Of a DNA stretch of 64,000 bases, positions 31,672-39,959 are shown piece by piece. Numbering within the stretch: position 1 is the stretch's first letter; each line of letters begins with the position of its first letter. The stretch comes from an uncultured Lachnospiraceae bacterium. Lineage in GTDB: Bacteria > Bacillota > Clostridia > Lachnospirales > Lachnospiraceae. The notes under the pieces were generated by a model. It ran no database searches. It was not told the DNA's origin and saw only the letters and a list, made by a program, of their open reading frames with translations. The translations under genes were made by a program, and so were the position numbers. The stretch covers positions 1-64,000 of the forward strand of contig UQDA01000007.1 of assembly GCA_900539715.1 (NCBI GenBank). The letters are read 5' to 3'.

Positions 31672-33382
31672 ACTGGGAAAGAAACTGTTGGTATTCGGAA
31701 TGGCCGCATTGATGTCCGGGGCGGCGTTTTATACGCCGATGACCGTATATGCGGATGTGAGCGGAAACGAGGTGGAATATATCGATGACGATATGCGCTG
31801 GGAAGCGTCCGCCGAGCTGAAAAATTATAAAGAGAGCCTGATAAAAAGGGAAAATCCCGAGCAGTACATTATCGATGAGCTGGATGACATTATGTACAGC
31901 GGCCTGTATTATATCGCAAATTCCGAAAAGATGACGGAAAGCGAGATGTGGGATTATGTCGGGAAGGTAAAAGGGGAGATGGATACTGCCATCGGTAAGA
32001 GCGGTGAAGTGACGACAACCTCGGAATTTTTAACGGTGGCAAATAACTGGACGACGCCGACAGTTTCTTACGGACAGAGTGTGAATATCGTCCTTCCTCT
32101 TATCAATATGGGCGAAGAGTGGCTGACAGATCTGCTCGTTGAGCCGGTGATCTCCAACGATGTCAAGGATTGGCCGTTTAAACCCGACAGCACCGGATAT
32201 ACGCAGAATTTCAATGAAATTCCGGGCTGTGCGACAAAGCTTTATGATGAGGCGGTATTTAACCGCAGGGAGCTGACATGGACATTTACGGCGAGAGAAG
32301 ATGTCCTGACAGGCTATTATCCCTTAAAGTTCAAGGTGTGGTACAGCAAGGAGGGCATCCGCTGCAAGGAGCCTGTGGAAATTATTGTATATGTATACTG
32401 TCAGGGCAAGCCGGGAAGCGGCAGGATAGGGATGAGCGAAGAAACGAACGTTTCCCAGCCGAGGATAATCGTGACCGGTTTTGAAACGGAACCGGCTGAA
32501 ATCTACGCCGGAGATATCTTTACTTTGACTGTGCATGTGAAAAATACATCGCCGGATACGGCTGTCAATAATGTATTATTCGATCTGCAGGCGGTAGAGG
32601 GTGGAACGGAGACGAGCACGGGACAGATAACGAACAGCTATGCTTCCTTCCTTCCCACATCCGGTTCCAGTTCCATTTATGTGGAACGGATGCCGGCGGG
32701 CAGCAGCCAGGACTTAAAGATAGAAATGCAGGCAAAAGCAGACCTGTCTCAGAAGCCATATGTGGTGACGGTAAAGATGAAATACGACACGGACTTAAAA
32801 GCGGATCTGACAGATGAAGCAAAGGTTTCAATTCCGGTAAAACAGGAATCCAAATATGGTTCCAGTACGCCTGAGATAAACCCGTCCTCCATCATGGTCG
32901 GCGAGCAGTCCAACGTAATGTTCCAGATTTATAATACAGGAAAGACGACGCTGTACAATGTTCAGGTAAAATTCGAGGCAGACAGCGTGGAAGGCGGAGA
33001 TACCTTTATCGGAAACCTCGAGCCGGGAGCGACCGGAAATGTTGACGCGATGGTGACAGGTGTTGCGGCGACCATGGATGACGGAACGGTTAAAGCGGTC
33101 ATCACCTATGAGGATGATGCCGGAAACCAGACAAGAAACGAGCTGGACGTTAACATCATGGTATCAGATATGCCGATGGACGGTGGCATGGATATGGAAC
33201 CGATGATGCCTGAGGAGCCGGAAAAAGAAGGCCCCGGAGCGTGGATGATAGTCGGTATTATTGCGGGCGTTCTCGTTGTGGCAGGCGCAGCTACGGCGGT
33301 GTTCATGAAGCTCAGAAAAAAGAAAAAAGCGGCAAAGCTTCTCGCGGAAGATTTGATGGATCTGGATCAAAAGGACGAATAA
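31664..33382 (+). CDS. Secreted, membrane-anchored CARDB/S-layer-like domain protein
   Basis: 572-aa surface protein. A signal peptide (about 1-31, ending YADVSG) is followed by an alpha-helical stretch, then repeated Ig-like CARDB-type domains with the recurring pattern V-x-NTS/NTG-x-T-x-x-N-V (VHVKNTSPDTAVNNV, YNTGKTTLYNVQVKFE). A C-terminal helix (AWMIVGIIAGVLVVAGAATAVFM) with a KKKK stop-transfer anchors it. It sits between the ABC ATPase and permease genes, so it is probably the extracytoplasmic partner of that complex. Its ligand is unknown. Confidence 0.85.
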   Translation: MSRLGKKLLVFGMAALMSGAAFYTPMTVYADVSGNEVEYIDDDMRWEASAELKNYKESLIKRENPEQYIIDELDDIMYSGLYYIANSEKMTESEMWDYVGKVKGEMDTAIGKSGEVTTTSEFLTVANNWTTPTVSYGQSVNIVLPLINMGEEWLTDLLVEPVISNDVKDWPFKPDSTGYTQNFNEIPGCATKLYDEAVFNRRELTWTFTAREDVLTGYYPLKFKVWYSKEGIRCKEPVEIIVYVYCQGKPGSGRIGMSEETNVSQPRIIVTGFETEPAEIYAGDIFTLTVHVKNTSPDTAVNNVLFDLQAVEGGTETSTGQITNSYASFLPTSGSSSIYVERMPAGSSQDLKIEMQAKADLSQKPYVVTVKMKYDTDLKADLTDEAKVSIPVKQESKYGSSTPEINPSSIMVGEQSNVMFQIYNTGKTTLYNVQVKFEADSVEGGDTFIGNLEPGATGNVDAMVTGVAATMDDGTVKAVITYEDDAGNQTRNELDVNIMVSDMPMDGGMDMEPMMPEEPEKEGPGAWMIVGIIAGVLVVAGAATAVFMKLRKKKKAAKLLAEDLMDLDQKDE

Positions 33383-33383
33383 T

Positions 33384-34808
33384 ATGAGAATTTTTGATTT
33401 GCTGCGGATGAGTTCCAGCAGCCTGTGGAAAAGAAAAGTCCGCACGGTCCTGACGGTGCTTGGCGTTGTGATAGGAACCGCCTCTATTGTTGTGATGGTT
33501 TCGCTCGGTCTGGGATTAAACCGTGCGACGATGGAGCAGATAGAGCAAAACGGGGGTCTGACAACGATAGAAGTGCGGGAAGGGCGCGGTGGTGACGACG
33601 CCATGATGATGGGGGGCGGGATGGCTGTGTTTACCTCGCCGTCCTCATCTTCATCGTCTAAGGATAAGGTTATGCGTCTGGATGACGCGGCGGTGGAGCT
33701 TCTTTCCAATATAGAACATGTGGAAAGAGTTTTGCCGGAGCTGCAGATCAATATTGTGGCAAAATATGGTCAGTATGTACACGACTATATGACGATCCGC
33801 GGTCTGACTGCGGAAGGGATAGAAGCGCTGAATATTGAGGTGGGGGAAGGTCATCTTCCTCTGGACAGCAGGGAATTGGAGTTTTTTTACGGAAATAAGG
33901 CGGCAGCGGATTTTTATAACCCTAAGACTTATGAGTATCCTTATTATGAAAACCGGGAGATGCCCGTGGATTTTATGAAAGATTCTGTGTTTTTTATTTT
34001 TGACCAGAATGCATATTATGCGACGCAGCATCAGTCTGATGGCGTGGGCGGGCAGGGGGATAATGGCGGAAATAATGTCAAGCCCCCGAAAAAATACCTG
34101 ATAAAAACCGCCGGGGTGGAAAAGGTGACATCAGATGATGAGTGGAAGGCGACTAACTATAATGTGTATTGTAATCTGGATGCTCTGGTTACATCCTTGA
34201 AGAGGATGTTCCGGAACAAACCGATTCCGGGGCAGCCTACGACTTCCGGCGGCAAGCCGTATAAGGATATTTATTACAGTGTACTGAATGTAAATGTAGA
34301 TGATATCGACAATGTACTGGAGGTTCAGGAACAGATAAAGGCGCTGGGATATGAGGTATACAGCAATATCGAGTGGGTGGAATCCACGCAGAAGCAGTAT
34401 GCGAATATTCAGGCGATGCTGGGAGGTATCGGTGCGGTTTCCCTTCTGGTTGCGGCCATCGGTATCACGAATACGATGATGATGTCCATCTATGAACGGA
34501 CGAAGGAGATAGGCGTCATGAAGGTGTTGGGATGCGACATGAGAAATATCCAGGGGATGTTTCTCATAGAAGCGGCATATATCGGATTTATCGGAGGCGT
34601 GGTCGGTCTGCTGTTGAGCTATGGAATTTCGGCTGTCATAAACAAGATAGTAGCGGCGAGCGGCAATATGTCCGAGTTGTCTTATATTCCGCCGTGGCTT
34701 GCAGGGGCGGCAATCGTGTTTGCGGTTGTGATAGGTATGGTAGCAGGCTTTTTCCCGTCCAGAAGGGCGATGAAGTTAAGTCCTCTGGCTGCGATACGGA
34801 ATGAATAG
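33384..34808 (+). CDS. MacB/FtsX-type ABC permease
   Basis: 474-aa membrane subunit with one N-terminal helix (TVLTVLGVVIGTASIVVMVSL), a long extracytoplasmic domain (about 45-340) and three C-terminal helices (345-470). This is the MacB topology, with the C-terminal motif GFFPSRRAMKLSPLAAIR. A Ser-rich low-complexity stretch (SPSSSSSSKD, about 85-95) and a Gly-rich GGQGDNGGNN loop interrupt the outer domain. It is 1 nt from the surface-protein stop, so the three genes form one operon. The trio could export a peptide or lipid or act as a stress sensor. Confidence 0.92.
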   Translation: MRIFDLLRMSSSSLWKRKVRTVLTVLGVVIGTASIVVMVSLGLGLNRATMEQIEQNGGLTTIEVREGRGGDDAMMMGGGMAVFTSPSSSSSSKDKVMRLDDAAVELLSNIEHVERVLPELQINIVAKYGQYVHDYMTIRGLTAEGIEALNIEVGEGHLPLDSRELEFFYGNKAAADFYNPKTYEYPYYENREMPVDFMKDSVFFIFDQNAYYATQHQSDGVGGQGDNGGNNVKPPKKYLIKTAGVEKVTSDDEWKATNYNVYCNLDALVTSLKRMFRNKPIPGQPTTSGGKPYKDIYYSVLNVNVDDIDNVLEVQEQIKALGYEVYSNIEWVESTQKQYANIQAMLGGIGAVSLLVAAIGITNTMMMSIYERTKEIGVMKVLGCDMRNIQGMFLIEAAYIGFIGGVVGLLLSYGISAVINKIVAASGNMSELSYIPPWLAGAAIVFAVVIGMVAGFFPSRRAMKLSPLAAIRNE

Positions 34809-34830
34809 TTTCCTGAACGATGGTATAAAA

Positions 34831-34865
34831 AATGCGCTGTGTCTTTTGGATGCAGCGTATTTTTG
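34831..34865 (+). terminator. Intrinsic terminator after the MacB-like operon
   Basis: ATGCGCTG pairs with CAGCGTAT (one G-T pair), followed by TTTT. Confidence 0.78.
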
Positions 34866-35045
34866 TGTATATATGCACGGGGCACGGGTGCGTGCCAGGG
34901 CGCAGACATTTTTGGTGTTTTAAAAGTTCTCTTGAATAAAAATCAGACAATTTATAGAATTTAGACATAATTATCATTTGAAATAATTATATAAAACAAA
35001 AAAACAGATAAAATAAATAAAATGAAAAAAATATCAGAAAATATA
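34866..35045 (+). other. AT-rich gene-free stretch
   Basis: GGCAC/GTGCC can form a small hairpin near 34890. From about 34925 on the sequence is very AT-rich with long A tracts and no ORF. It ends at the promoter of the large RNA unit. Confidence 0.6.
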
Positions 35046-35074
35046 TTGACAAATAAGGATATGGAATATATAAT
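35046..35074 (+). promoter_or_regulatory. Perfect consensus sigma-A promoter
   Basis: TTGACA (35046-35051) and TATAAT (35069-35074) with exactly 17 bp between. It drives a gene-free region, marking a non-coding transcription unit. Confidence 0.9.
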
Positions 35075-35080
35075 GAAGTT

Positions 35081-35590
35081 ACAAACAAGGAAGATAAAAG
35101 AAAAACAATAAAAAAGAAAAGGAGGTAATTCCACCGAAAGCATAATCTTATATCCCCTTTCAAAGTTAAAGATGCAGTGAAATGACAGGAAATTTCCATT
35201 TATATTTGAAAGAGTCGCATCGAGTATCGAAAGCATCAGAGACAGAAGAAGGGTACAAGCAAAAGTTCATAGGGAGTCTTTAAAGAGAACTGACAGTTCG
35301 ATTACTTTAAAGAGCAGGATGCAGATGGTATATGTATTGAGTACACAGAAAGGCTTAGGAGTACAACAAAAGACTCAGTAGTACAAACCGATAAGATGTT
35401 TTTTGACGACAGGGAAACACGATGGAACGGACAAGCCGTTGGGGGATGTTGAAAGGGACGTATTACAGAAGTCAGTAACAAGTCAGGGAGATTGGAAAGA
35501 TACAGAAAAACGGAGGTTAGACCATTGGACATTGAAGTTTAGGAGCGGGTATTGATCAAAAAGATGATTGATACCCGCTTCCGTTTGTGT
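35081..35590 (+). ncRNA. Candidate large structured non-coding RNA (about 0.5 kb)
   Basis: It starts at a perfect promoter and ends at a GCGGGTAT/ATACCCGC hairpin. No reading frame of substance exists on the + strand. Folding elements visible by eye: GAAAAGG with CCTTTC (about 35116/35156); GAACT-gac-AGTTC (35288-35300) flanked by two CTTTAAAG copies that can pair with each other; GGAAATTTCC; AACGG/CCGTT (about 35426-35440); GTAC-centred repeats at about 35340, 35360 and 35380. Purine-rich single-stranded-looking linkers resemble large Firmicutes RNAs such as ROOL. AGGAGG at 35121 has no start codon behind it. Family membership is inference; ROOL, GOLLD and OLE should be tested. Confidence 0.6.
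35544..35590 (+). terminator. Terminator-like hairpin at the end of the large RNA
   Basis: GCGGGTAT (about 35545) pairs with ATACCCGC (35571-35578), with a near-matching TGATC/GATTG inner part. The tail is only moderately T-rich. Confidence 0.65.
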
Positions 35591-35640
35591 TAGTCTATAA
35601 TAGAAAAAGGATAACAGCAGCACAAAGGGGTTTCTACGGA

Positions 35641-36975
35641 ATGTCAGAATCAAAGAGAGAGAACAGACGAAAGAGAAGAAAACGGAATCAGATTATTTCT
35701 TATACAGTAATGGTAATAGTGGTGGTGGCAGTCATCGTTGGCTGTACGGCAGGCGTCCGTGCGGCAGCAGGAGCGATGGCAGGCGCGAAGGAAGCAAAGC
35801 AGGCAGAAAGAGAAGCGGCAATAGAAGCCTCTAAGGCAGCGGAATCAGCAGAGGCAGAATCGGCTGTGGCTGCTCTTTTTGAAGAAGAGAGCGCGGAAGA
35901 AACTGTGACGGAATATACAAGCGAAGATGCATTAAATGATATGATAGAGGATACGATAGCGGGAATGACGCTGGAGCAGAAGGCGGCAGGTCTCTTTTTT
36001 ATAACACCCGAGCAGCTGACAGGAGTAGGGCAGGCAGTTCAGGCGGGGGAAGGTACGAAGGAGGCGTTGGCAAAATATCCGGTTGGCGGGCTGATATATT
36101 TTTCCCAGAATATCCAGTCAGAAGAGCAGGTGAAAGAAATGCTTTCCAATACGGTTTCTTACAGTATTTATCCTCTGTTTTTAGGAGTTGATGAGGAAGG
36201 CGGTAAGGTATCGCGGGTTTCAGAGTCGCTGAAACTTGAAAATGTCGGACCGATGGCAGATATCGGCGCAGAAGGGGATGCACAGGCGGCGCGGGACGCC
36301 TACACAAAAGTCGGGACATATCTTTTGGAATATGGATTTAATGTGGATTTTGCGCCGGTGGCAGATGTGTTGACCAACGCAGATAATACGGCAATCGGAG
36401 ACAGGGCGTTTTCTTCGGATGCAGAGACTGTCGGCAGGATGGTGGCGGCTTCGATAGAAGGGCTGCAGCAGACGGGAGTGAGCGCCTGCATCAAGCATTT
36501 TCCGGGACATGGAGACACGGCTGCTGATTCGCATACCGGGGCAGCGCAGACGGACCGGACCAGAGAAGAGATGGAAGCGGAGGAGTTTGTACCGTTCCGG
36601 TCGGGCATTGGGGCAGGGACAGATATGGTTATGGTAGGACATATCAGCGCTCCTGAATTGACCGGAGGAGACAATCTGCCGTCGAGCCTGTCGGAAAGTG
36701 TTATCACAGGAATATTACGAGGCGAGTTGGGGTATGACGGAATCATTATCACAGACGCATTGAATATGGGGGCTATAACCGAATATTATGAGCCGGATGT
36801 TGCAGCAATAATGACTCTGAAGGCGGGAGCGGATATGGTATTGATGCCGGAAGATTTTGTTCAGGCATATGAGGGAGTTCTGGCTGCTCTGCAGGATGGT
36901 ACGATCAGTCAGGAACGTGTGGATGATTCTCTCAGAAGGATTTATCGGATAAAATTAAGAGGCAGGGTTTCCTGA
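35641..36975 (+). CDS. Membrane-anchored beta-N-acetylhexosaminidase, GH3
   Basis: 444-aa NagZ-type enzyme that releases N-acetylglucosamine from cell-wall fragments or glycans. A basic N-terminus (KRENRRKRRKRNQ) and one membrane helix (about 18-42) expose an Ala/Glu-rich linker (about 45-90) and the catalytic domain outside the cell. GH3 blocks are KHFPGHGDTAADSHTG (with the His/Asp dyad) and IITDALNMGAI (nucleophile Asp). The start at 35641 is chosen after AAAGGGG, and the basic-helix order fits a signal anchor. TATAAT at 35596 may be its -10. It directly follows the candidate large RNA. Confidence 0.9.
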   Translation: MSESKRENRRKRRKRNQIISYTVMVIVVVAVIVGCTAGVRAAAGAMAGAKEAKQAEREAAIEASKAAESAEAESAVAALFEEESAEETVTEYTSEDALNDMIEDTIAGMTLEQKAAGLFFITPEQLTGVGQAVQAGEGTKEALAKYPVGGLIYFSQNIQSEEQVKEMLSNTVSYSIYPLFLGVDEEGGKVSRVSESLKLENVGPMADIGAEGDAQAARDAYTKVGTYLLEYGFNVDFAPVADVLTNADNTAIGDRAFSSDAETVGRMVAASIEGLQQTGVSACIKHFPGHGDTAADSHTGAAQTDRTREEMEAEEFVPFRSGIGAGTDMVMVGHISAPELTGGDNLPSSLSESVITGILRGELGYDGIIITDALNMGAITEYYEPDVAAIMTLKAGADMVLMPEDFVQAYEGVLAALQDGTISQERVDDSLRRIYRIKLRGRVS

Positions 36976-37032
36976 ACGGATGCGCTGACGGTATATTTGA
37001 GTGTTTTGTCATTAAGGAAGGAGGCAGACAGA

Positions 37033-37638
37033 ATGAAGATGGTATGTTTGGATCTGGAAGGGGTTCTTGTTCCAGAAATCTGGATAGCGTTTGCAAAAGA
37101 GAGCGGGATTCCTGAGTTGGAAAGGACAACGAGAGATGAACCGGATTATGAAAAACTCATGCGTTGGAGACTTTCTGTTTTAAAAGAGCATGGCCTTGGG
37201 ATCCGTCAGATTCAGGAGACGATAGAGAGGATAGAACCGCTGACGGGGGCACGGGAATTTCTGGATGCATTAAGGGGGCTTACACAGGTGGTCATCATCA
37301 GCGATACCTTTGAGGAATTTGCGCGGCCTCTTATGAGGAAGCTGGGGTTTCCGACGATTTTATGCAACAGCCTTAAAGTGGCGCAGGATGGTGAGATAGT
37401 TGATTTTAAAATGCGCGTGGAGCACTCAAAACTGACTACGGTAAAGGCATTGCAATCTATCGGATACGAGACGGTGGCGGCAGGGGACAGCTATAACGAC
37501 CTGGAAATGATACTTGCCGGAAAAGATGGATTTCTGTTCAGAAGTACGGAAAAGATAAGAAAAGACTATCCGCAGATACCCGCATTTGAGACATATGAGG
37601 AGTTGCTGGATGCGTTCAAAAAGGCTGTAAACGGTTGA
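37033..37638 (+). CDS. thrH: ThrH: phosphoserine phosphatase/homoserine phosphotransferase
   Basis: 201-aa HAD enzyme. In Pseudomonas, ThrH dephosphorylates phosphoserine and can transfer the phosphate to homoserine, linking serine and threonine synthesis. Motif I is CLDLEGVLVPEIW (the diagnostic ThrH form), motif II is VVIISDTF, the motif III Lys is in FKMRVEHSK, and motif IV is AAGDSYNDLEM. The start follows AAGGAGG. It could supply the homoserine-phosphate step downstream of the aspartate kinase elsewhere in the window; that link is inference. Confidence 0.92.
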   Translation: MKMVCLDLEGVLVPEIWIAFAKESGIPELERTTRDEPDYEKLMRWRLSVLKEHGLGIRQIQETIERIEPLTGAREFLDALRGLTQVVIISDTFEEFARPLMRKLGFPTILCNSLKVAQDGEIVDFKMRVEHSKLTTVKALQSIGYETVAAGDSYNDLEMILAGKDGFLFRSTEKIRKDYPQIPAFETYEELLDAFKKAVNG

Positions 37639-37673
37639 TATTGTAAAAAATCTCTAAAAACACAGCCGTCCGG

Positions 37674-37702
37674 TTGACAGGGCAGAACACTAGTGTTATA
37701 TT
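37674..37702 (+). promoter_or_regulatory. Promoter of the dnaJ-like gene with internal palindrome
   Basis: TTGACA (37674-37679) and TATATT (37697-37702) with 17-bp spacing and an extended TGT. ACACTAGTGT (37687-37696) is a perfect palindrome between the two boxes and could be an operator. Confidence 0.72.
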
Positions 37703-37751
37703 TGAAATAGAACAAAGAAACAAAAGAAACCGGAGAATGAGCCGGTGAACG

Positions 37752-37781
37752 ACATCCCCGGAGCATTCCGGGGATGTTTTC
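37752..37781 (+). terminator. Leader hairpin upstream of the dnaJ-like gene
   Basis: ACATCCCCGGA and TCCGGGGATGT form a perfect 11-bp stem around GCAT, followed by TTTTC. It lies between the promoter and the gene, so it may attenuate or simply stabilise the leader. Confidence 0.7.
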
Positions 37782-37838
37782 AGATAGCGTGCCCTGCAGA
37801 GCATATTCTGACTGCAGGAAGGAACGGAAGGTGAAAAA

Positions 37839-38813
37839 ATGGCTGTGAAAAGAGATTATTATGAGATTTTGGGAATTTCAAGGGATGCAGATGACGCGAC
37901 TGTCAAAAAAGCGTACAGGAAGCTCGCAAAAAAGTATCATCCGGATTCCAATAAGGACAATGCAGAAGCGGAGCAGAGGTTTAAAGAGGTTACGGAGGCG
38001 TATGGCGTTTTGAGCGACCCTGAAAAAAAGAAGCTTTATGACCGTTTTGGTCATGCGGCGTTTGATCAAAGCTCAGGACGGGCCCAGGAACGTGAATCGG
38101 GATGGACATCGGACGGACGCAGAGGAGGATTTCAGGAGTTTCATTTTGAAGACGGCGATATGGGGGATTTGTTTGAAGATCTGTTCGGAAATATGTTCCG
38201 GGGCAATTCTGCAAAAGGTGATTCCGGGAGAGGCGGATTTGGAGCCGGCGGCAGGGCCTTTTCGGAAAAGGGAGAGAATCTGCATGCAGAGGTGGAAATC
38301 AGCTTTGAAGAAGCGGCATTCGGATGTGAAAAGAGTCTTTCGCTGCGGGACAGCAGCGGCAGGACTTCCTCTATACAGGTGCATATTCCGGCAGGGATAG
38401 AAGAGGGAAAGAGTATCCGGTTAAAAGGAAAAGGAATGCCCGGAGGCAAAGGCAGAGAGCCGGGAGATCTGTTTTTAAAGGTGGCTGTCGGCAAGAAGCA
38501 GGGATTTGAAAGAAAGGGAATGGATCTATACACATCCGTATCGGTTCCTTTTGTGACAGCGGTTCTTGGCGGAGAGGCAGAGATCACAACGCTGAGCGGC
38601 AAAGTCATGTGCCGTATCGCACCGGGCACACAGTCTGGCAGCCGTATCAGGTTGAAGGGCAAGGGCGTTGTTTCGATGAAACAGCCGGGCACATACGGAG
38701 ATATGTATGTGACAGTGCAGATTCAGATTCCGAAGGAGCTGACGCCACAGGCAAAGCAGAAGCTGAAGGAATTTGATGCGGCATGTAGAGGAGGCAGCCG
38801 GGGTGCGGCCTGA
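37839..38813 (+). CDS. DnaJ-family co-chaperone, CbpA type
   Basis: 324-aa Hsp40 that stimulates DnaK. The J domain (about 5-70) has the HPD motif (YHPDSNKD). A Gly/Phe-rich linker (90-150) and two C-terminal beta domains (IPAGIEEGKSIRLKGKG, IAPGTQSGSRIRLKGKG) follow. The zinc-finger CxxCxGxG repeats of true DnaJ are absent, as in CbpA. No dnaK or grpE is adjacent; it has its own promoter and a hairpin-bearing leader of about 130 nt. Confidence 0.93.
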   Translation: MAVKRDYYEILGISRDADDATVKKAYRKLAKKYHPDSNKDNAEAEQRFKEVTEAYGVLSDPEKKKLYDRFGHAAFDQSSGRAQERESGWTSDGRRGGFQEFHFEDGDMGDLFEDLFGNMFRGNSAKGDSGRGGFGAGGRAFSEKGENLHAEVEISFEEAAFGCEKSLSLRDSSGRTSSIQVHIPAGIEEGKSIRLKGKGMPGGKGREPGDLFLKVAVGKKQGFERKGMDLYTSVSVPFVTAVLGGEAEITTLSGKVMCRIAPGTQSGSRIRLKGKGVVSMKQPGTYGDMYVTVQIQIPKELTPQAKQKLKEFDAACRGGSRGAA

Positions 38814-38855
38814 GCAGATTGTCTGGAAAGGCAGGATATAAAGGAAAGGCGTTTT

Positions 38856-39959
38856 ATGGGAAATATCATCAGCTATCTGAATGAGTATGGAGATAAAAGC
38901 TTCTCGGAAGTCCCTTTCGGAGAGGCGGATGCACTTTTGCTGGCGCAGTTATCCTATTTGAAATTTGACGGCATCGTGCCTGCGATTGCTCAACGAGAGA
39001 GAGGGGTAACGCTTCACGAGATCAATGAAAAGATGGATCCGGACGTGGTCTTTGCAGATAAGTGGTATGAAAAGGAGAACAGGCAGCTGTGGGAAACGCT
39101 GCTTGGAAGCTGCAGATACGAAAAAATGCTTTGTAATAATTATCGGGCGCGGACGCAGGAAGAGGAGGAGCTTCAGTTTGGGGCAGTCACGTTTTTCCCT
39201 GAGGGCTGTGCTCCGGTCATCGCATTCAGAGGGACGGATGATTCGGTGATAGGCTGGAAAGAAGATTTTAATATGGCATTTACCCGTCCTCTGCCGTCTC
39301 AGCGGATGAGTGCGGTATATCTGAATCAGGCAGCCTGCAGGATAGACGGTCCATTTTTGATATGCGGACATTCTAAAGGCGGAAATCTGGCTGTTTTTGC
39401 TTCTATGTGGGCAGATGGCGGGGTGAGGCGGAGGATACGGGAAATTTACAGCCTGGATGGACCGGGGTTTTTACCGGAGCTTCTTTCCGAGGAGGGTTAC
39501 CGTGAGGTGAGGGGGAGGCTGCATCGGATACTGCCGACATCGTCTGTAGTCGGAATGCTTTTGCAGAATGAAGAACGATATGAGGTTGTGAAAAGCTCCG
39601 CGTATGGGATGATGCAGCATAACGCTTATACATGGCAGATAGAAGACGGAAAACTGGTTCGGGAAACGGATATCGAGGAAAAGCAGAAGCGTATGGACAA
39701 GGTGTTGAACGAATGGATATTTGCGCTGTCGGAGGAAGAACGGGAGCTGTTTGTGGACACTTTTTTCGGGATTATCGGAAAGACAGGTGCAACGACTGTT
39801 TTTGAATTTGCCCAGAATTGGAAAAATAATCTTAAAATCTGCCTTCGGGAACTGCGCGGCATAGAACCAGATACAAGGAAACGGATGCGGCAGATTTTGA
39901 AGCTGCTGTTCGAGATATACGGAAGTGTGATGGGAAAACAGGAGAAAAAGCAGACGTGA
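38856..39959 (+). CDS. Mbeg1-like (DUF2974) alpha/beta-hydrolase protein
   Basis: 367-aa protein with a lipase-like fold. The nucleophile elbow is ICGHSKGGNLAVFAS (Ser about 171), and the strand VIAFRGTDDSVIGWKEDF is the class 3 lipase-like oxyanion region. The family is common and uncharacterised in Firmicutes; no signal peptide is seen, so it is probably cytoplasmic. The C-terminal 100 residues are helical. It overlaps dinB by 4 nt (GTGA), so the two are co-translated. Confidence 0.86.
   Translation: MGNIISYLNEYGDKSFSEVPFGEADALLLAQLSYLKFDGIVPAIAQRERGVTLHEINEKMDPDVVFADKWYEKENRQLWETLLGSCRYEKMLCNNYRARTQEEEELQFGAVTFFPEGCAPVIAFRGTDDSVIGWKEDFNMAFTRPLPSQRMSAVYLNQAACRIDGPFLICGHSKGGNLAVFASMWADGGVRRRIREIYSLDGPGFLPELLSEEGYREVRGRLHRILPTSSVVGMLLQNEERYEVVKSSAYGMMQHNAYTWQIEDGKLVRETDIEEKQKRMDKVLNEWIFALSEEERELFVDTFFGIIGKTGATTVFEFAQNWKNNLKICLRELRGIEPDTRKRMRQILKLLFEIYGSVMGKQEKKQT

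Noticed and set aside
35121..35140. AGGAGG in the large RNA as a ribosome site for a hidden gene
   Set aside because: No ATG, GTG or TTG with an open frame follows at a proper distance.
35302..35532. 76-codon minus-strand frame inside the large RNA
   Set aside because: No ribosome site and no recognisable domain; it runs against a strong + promoter.
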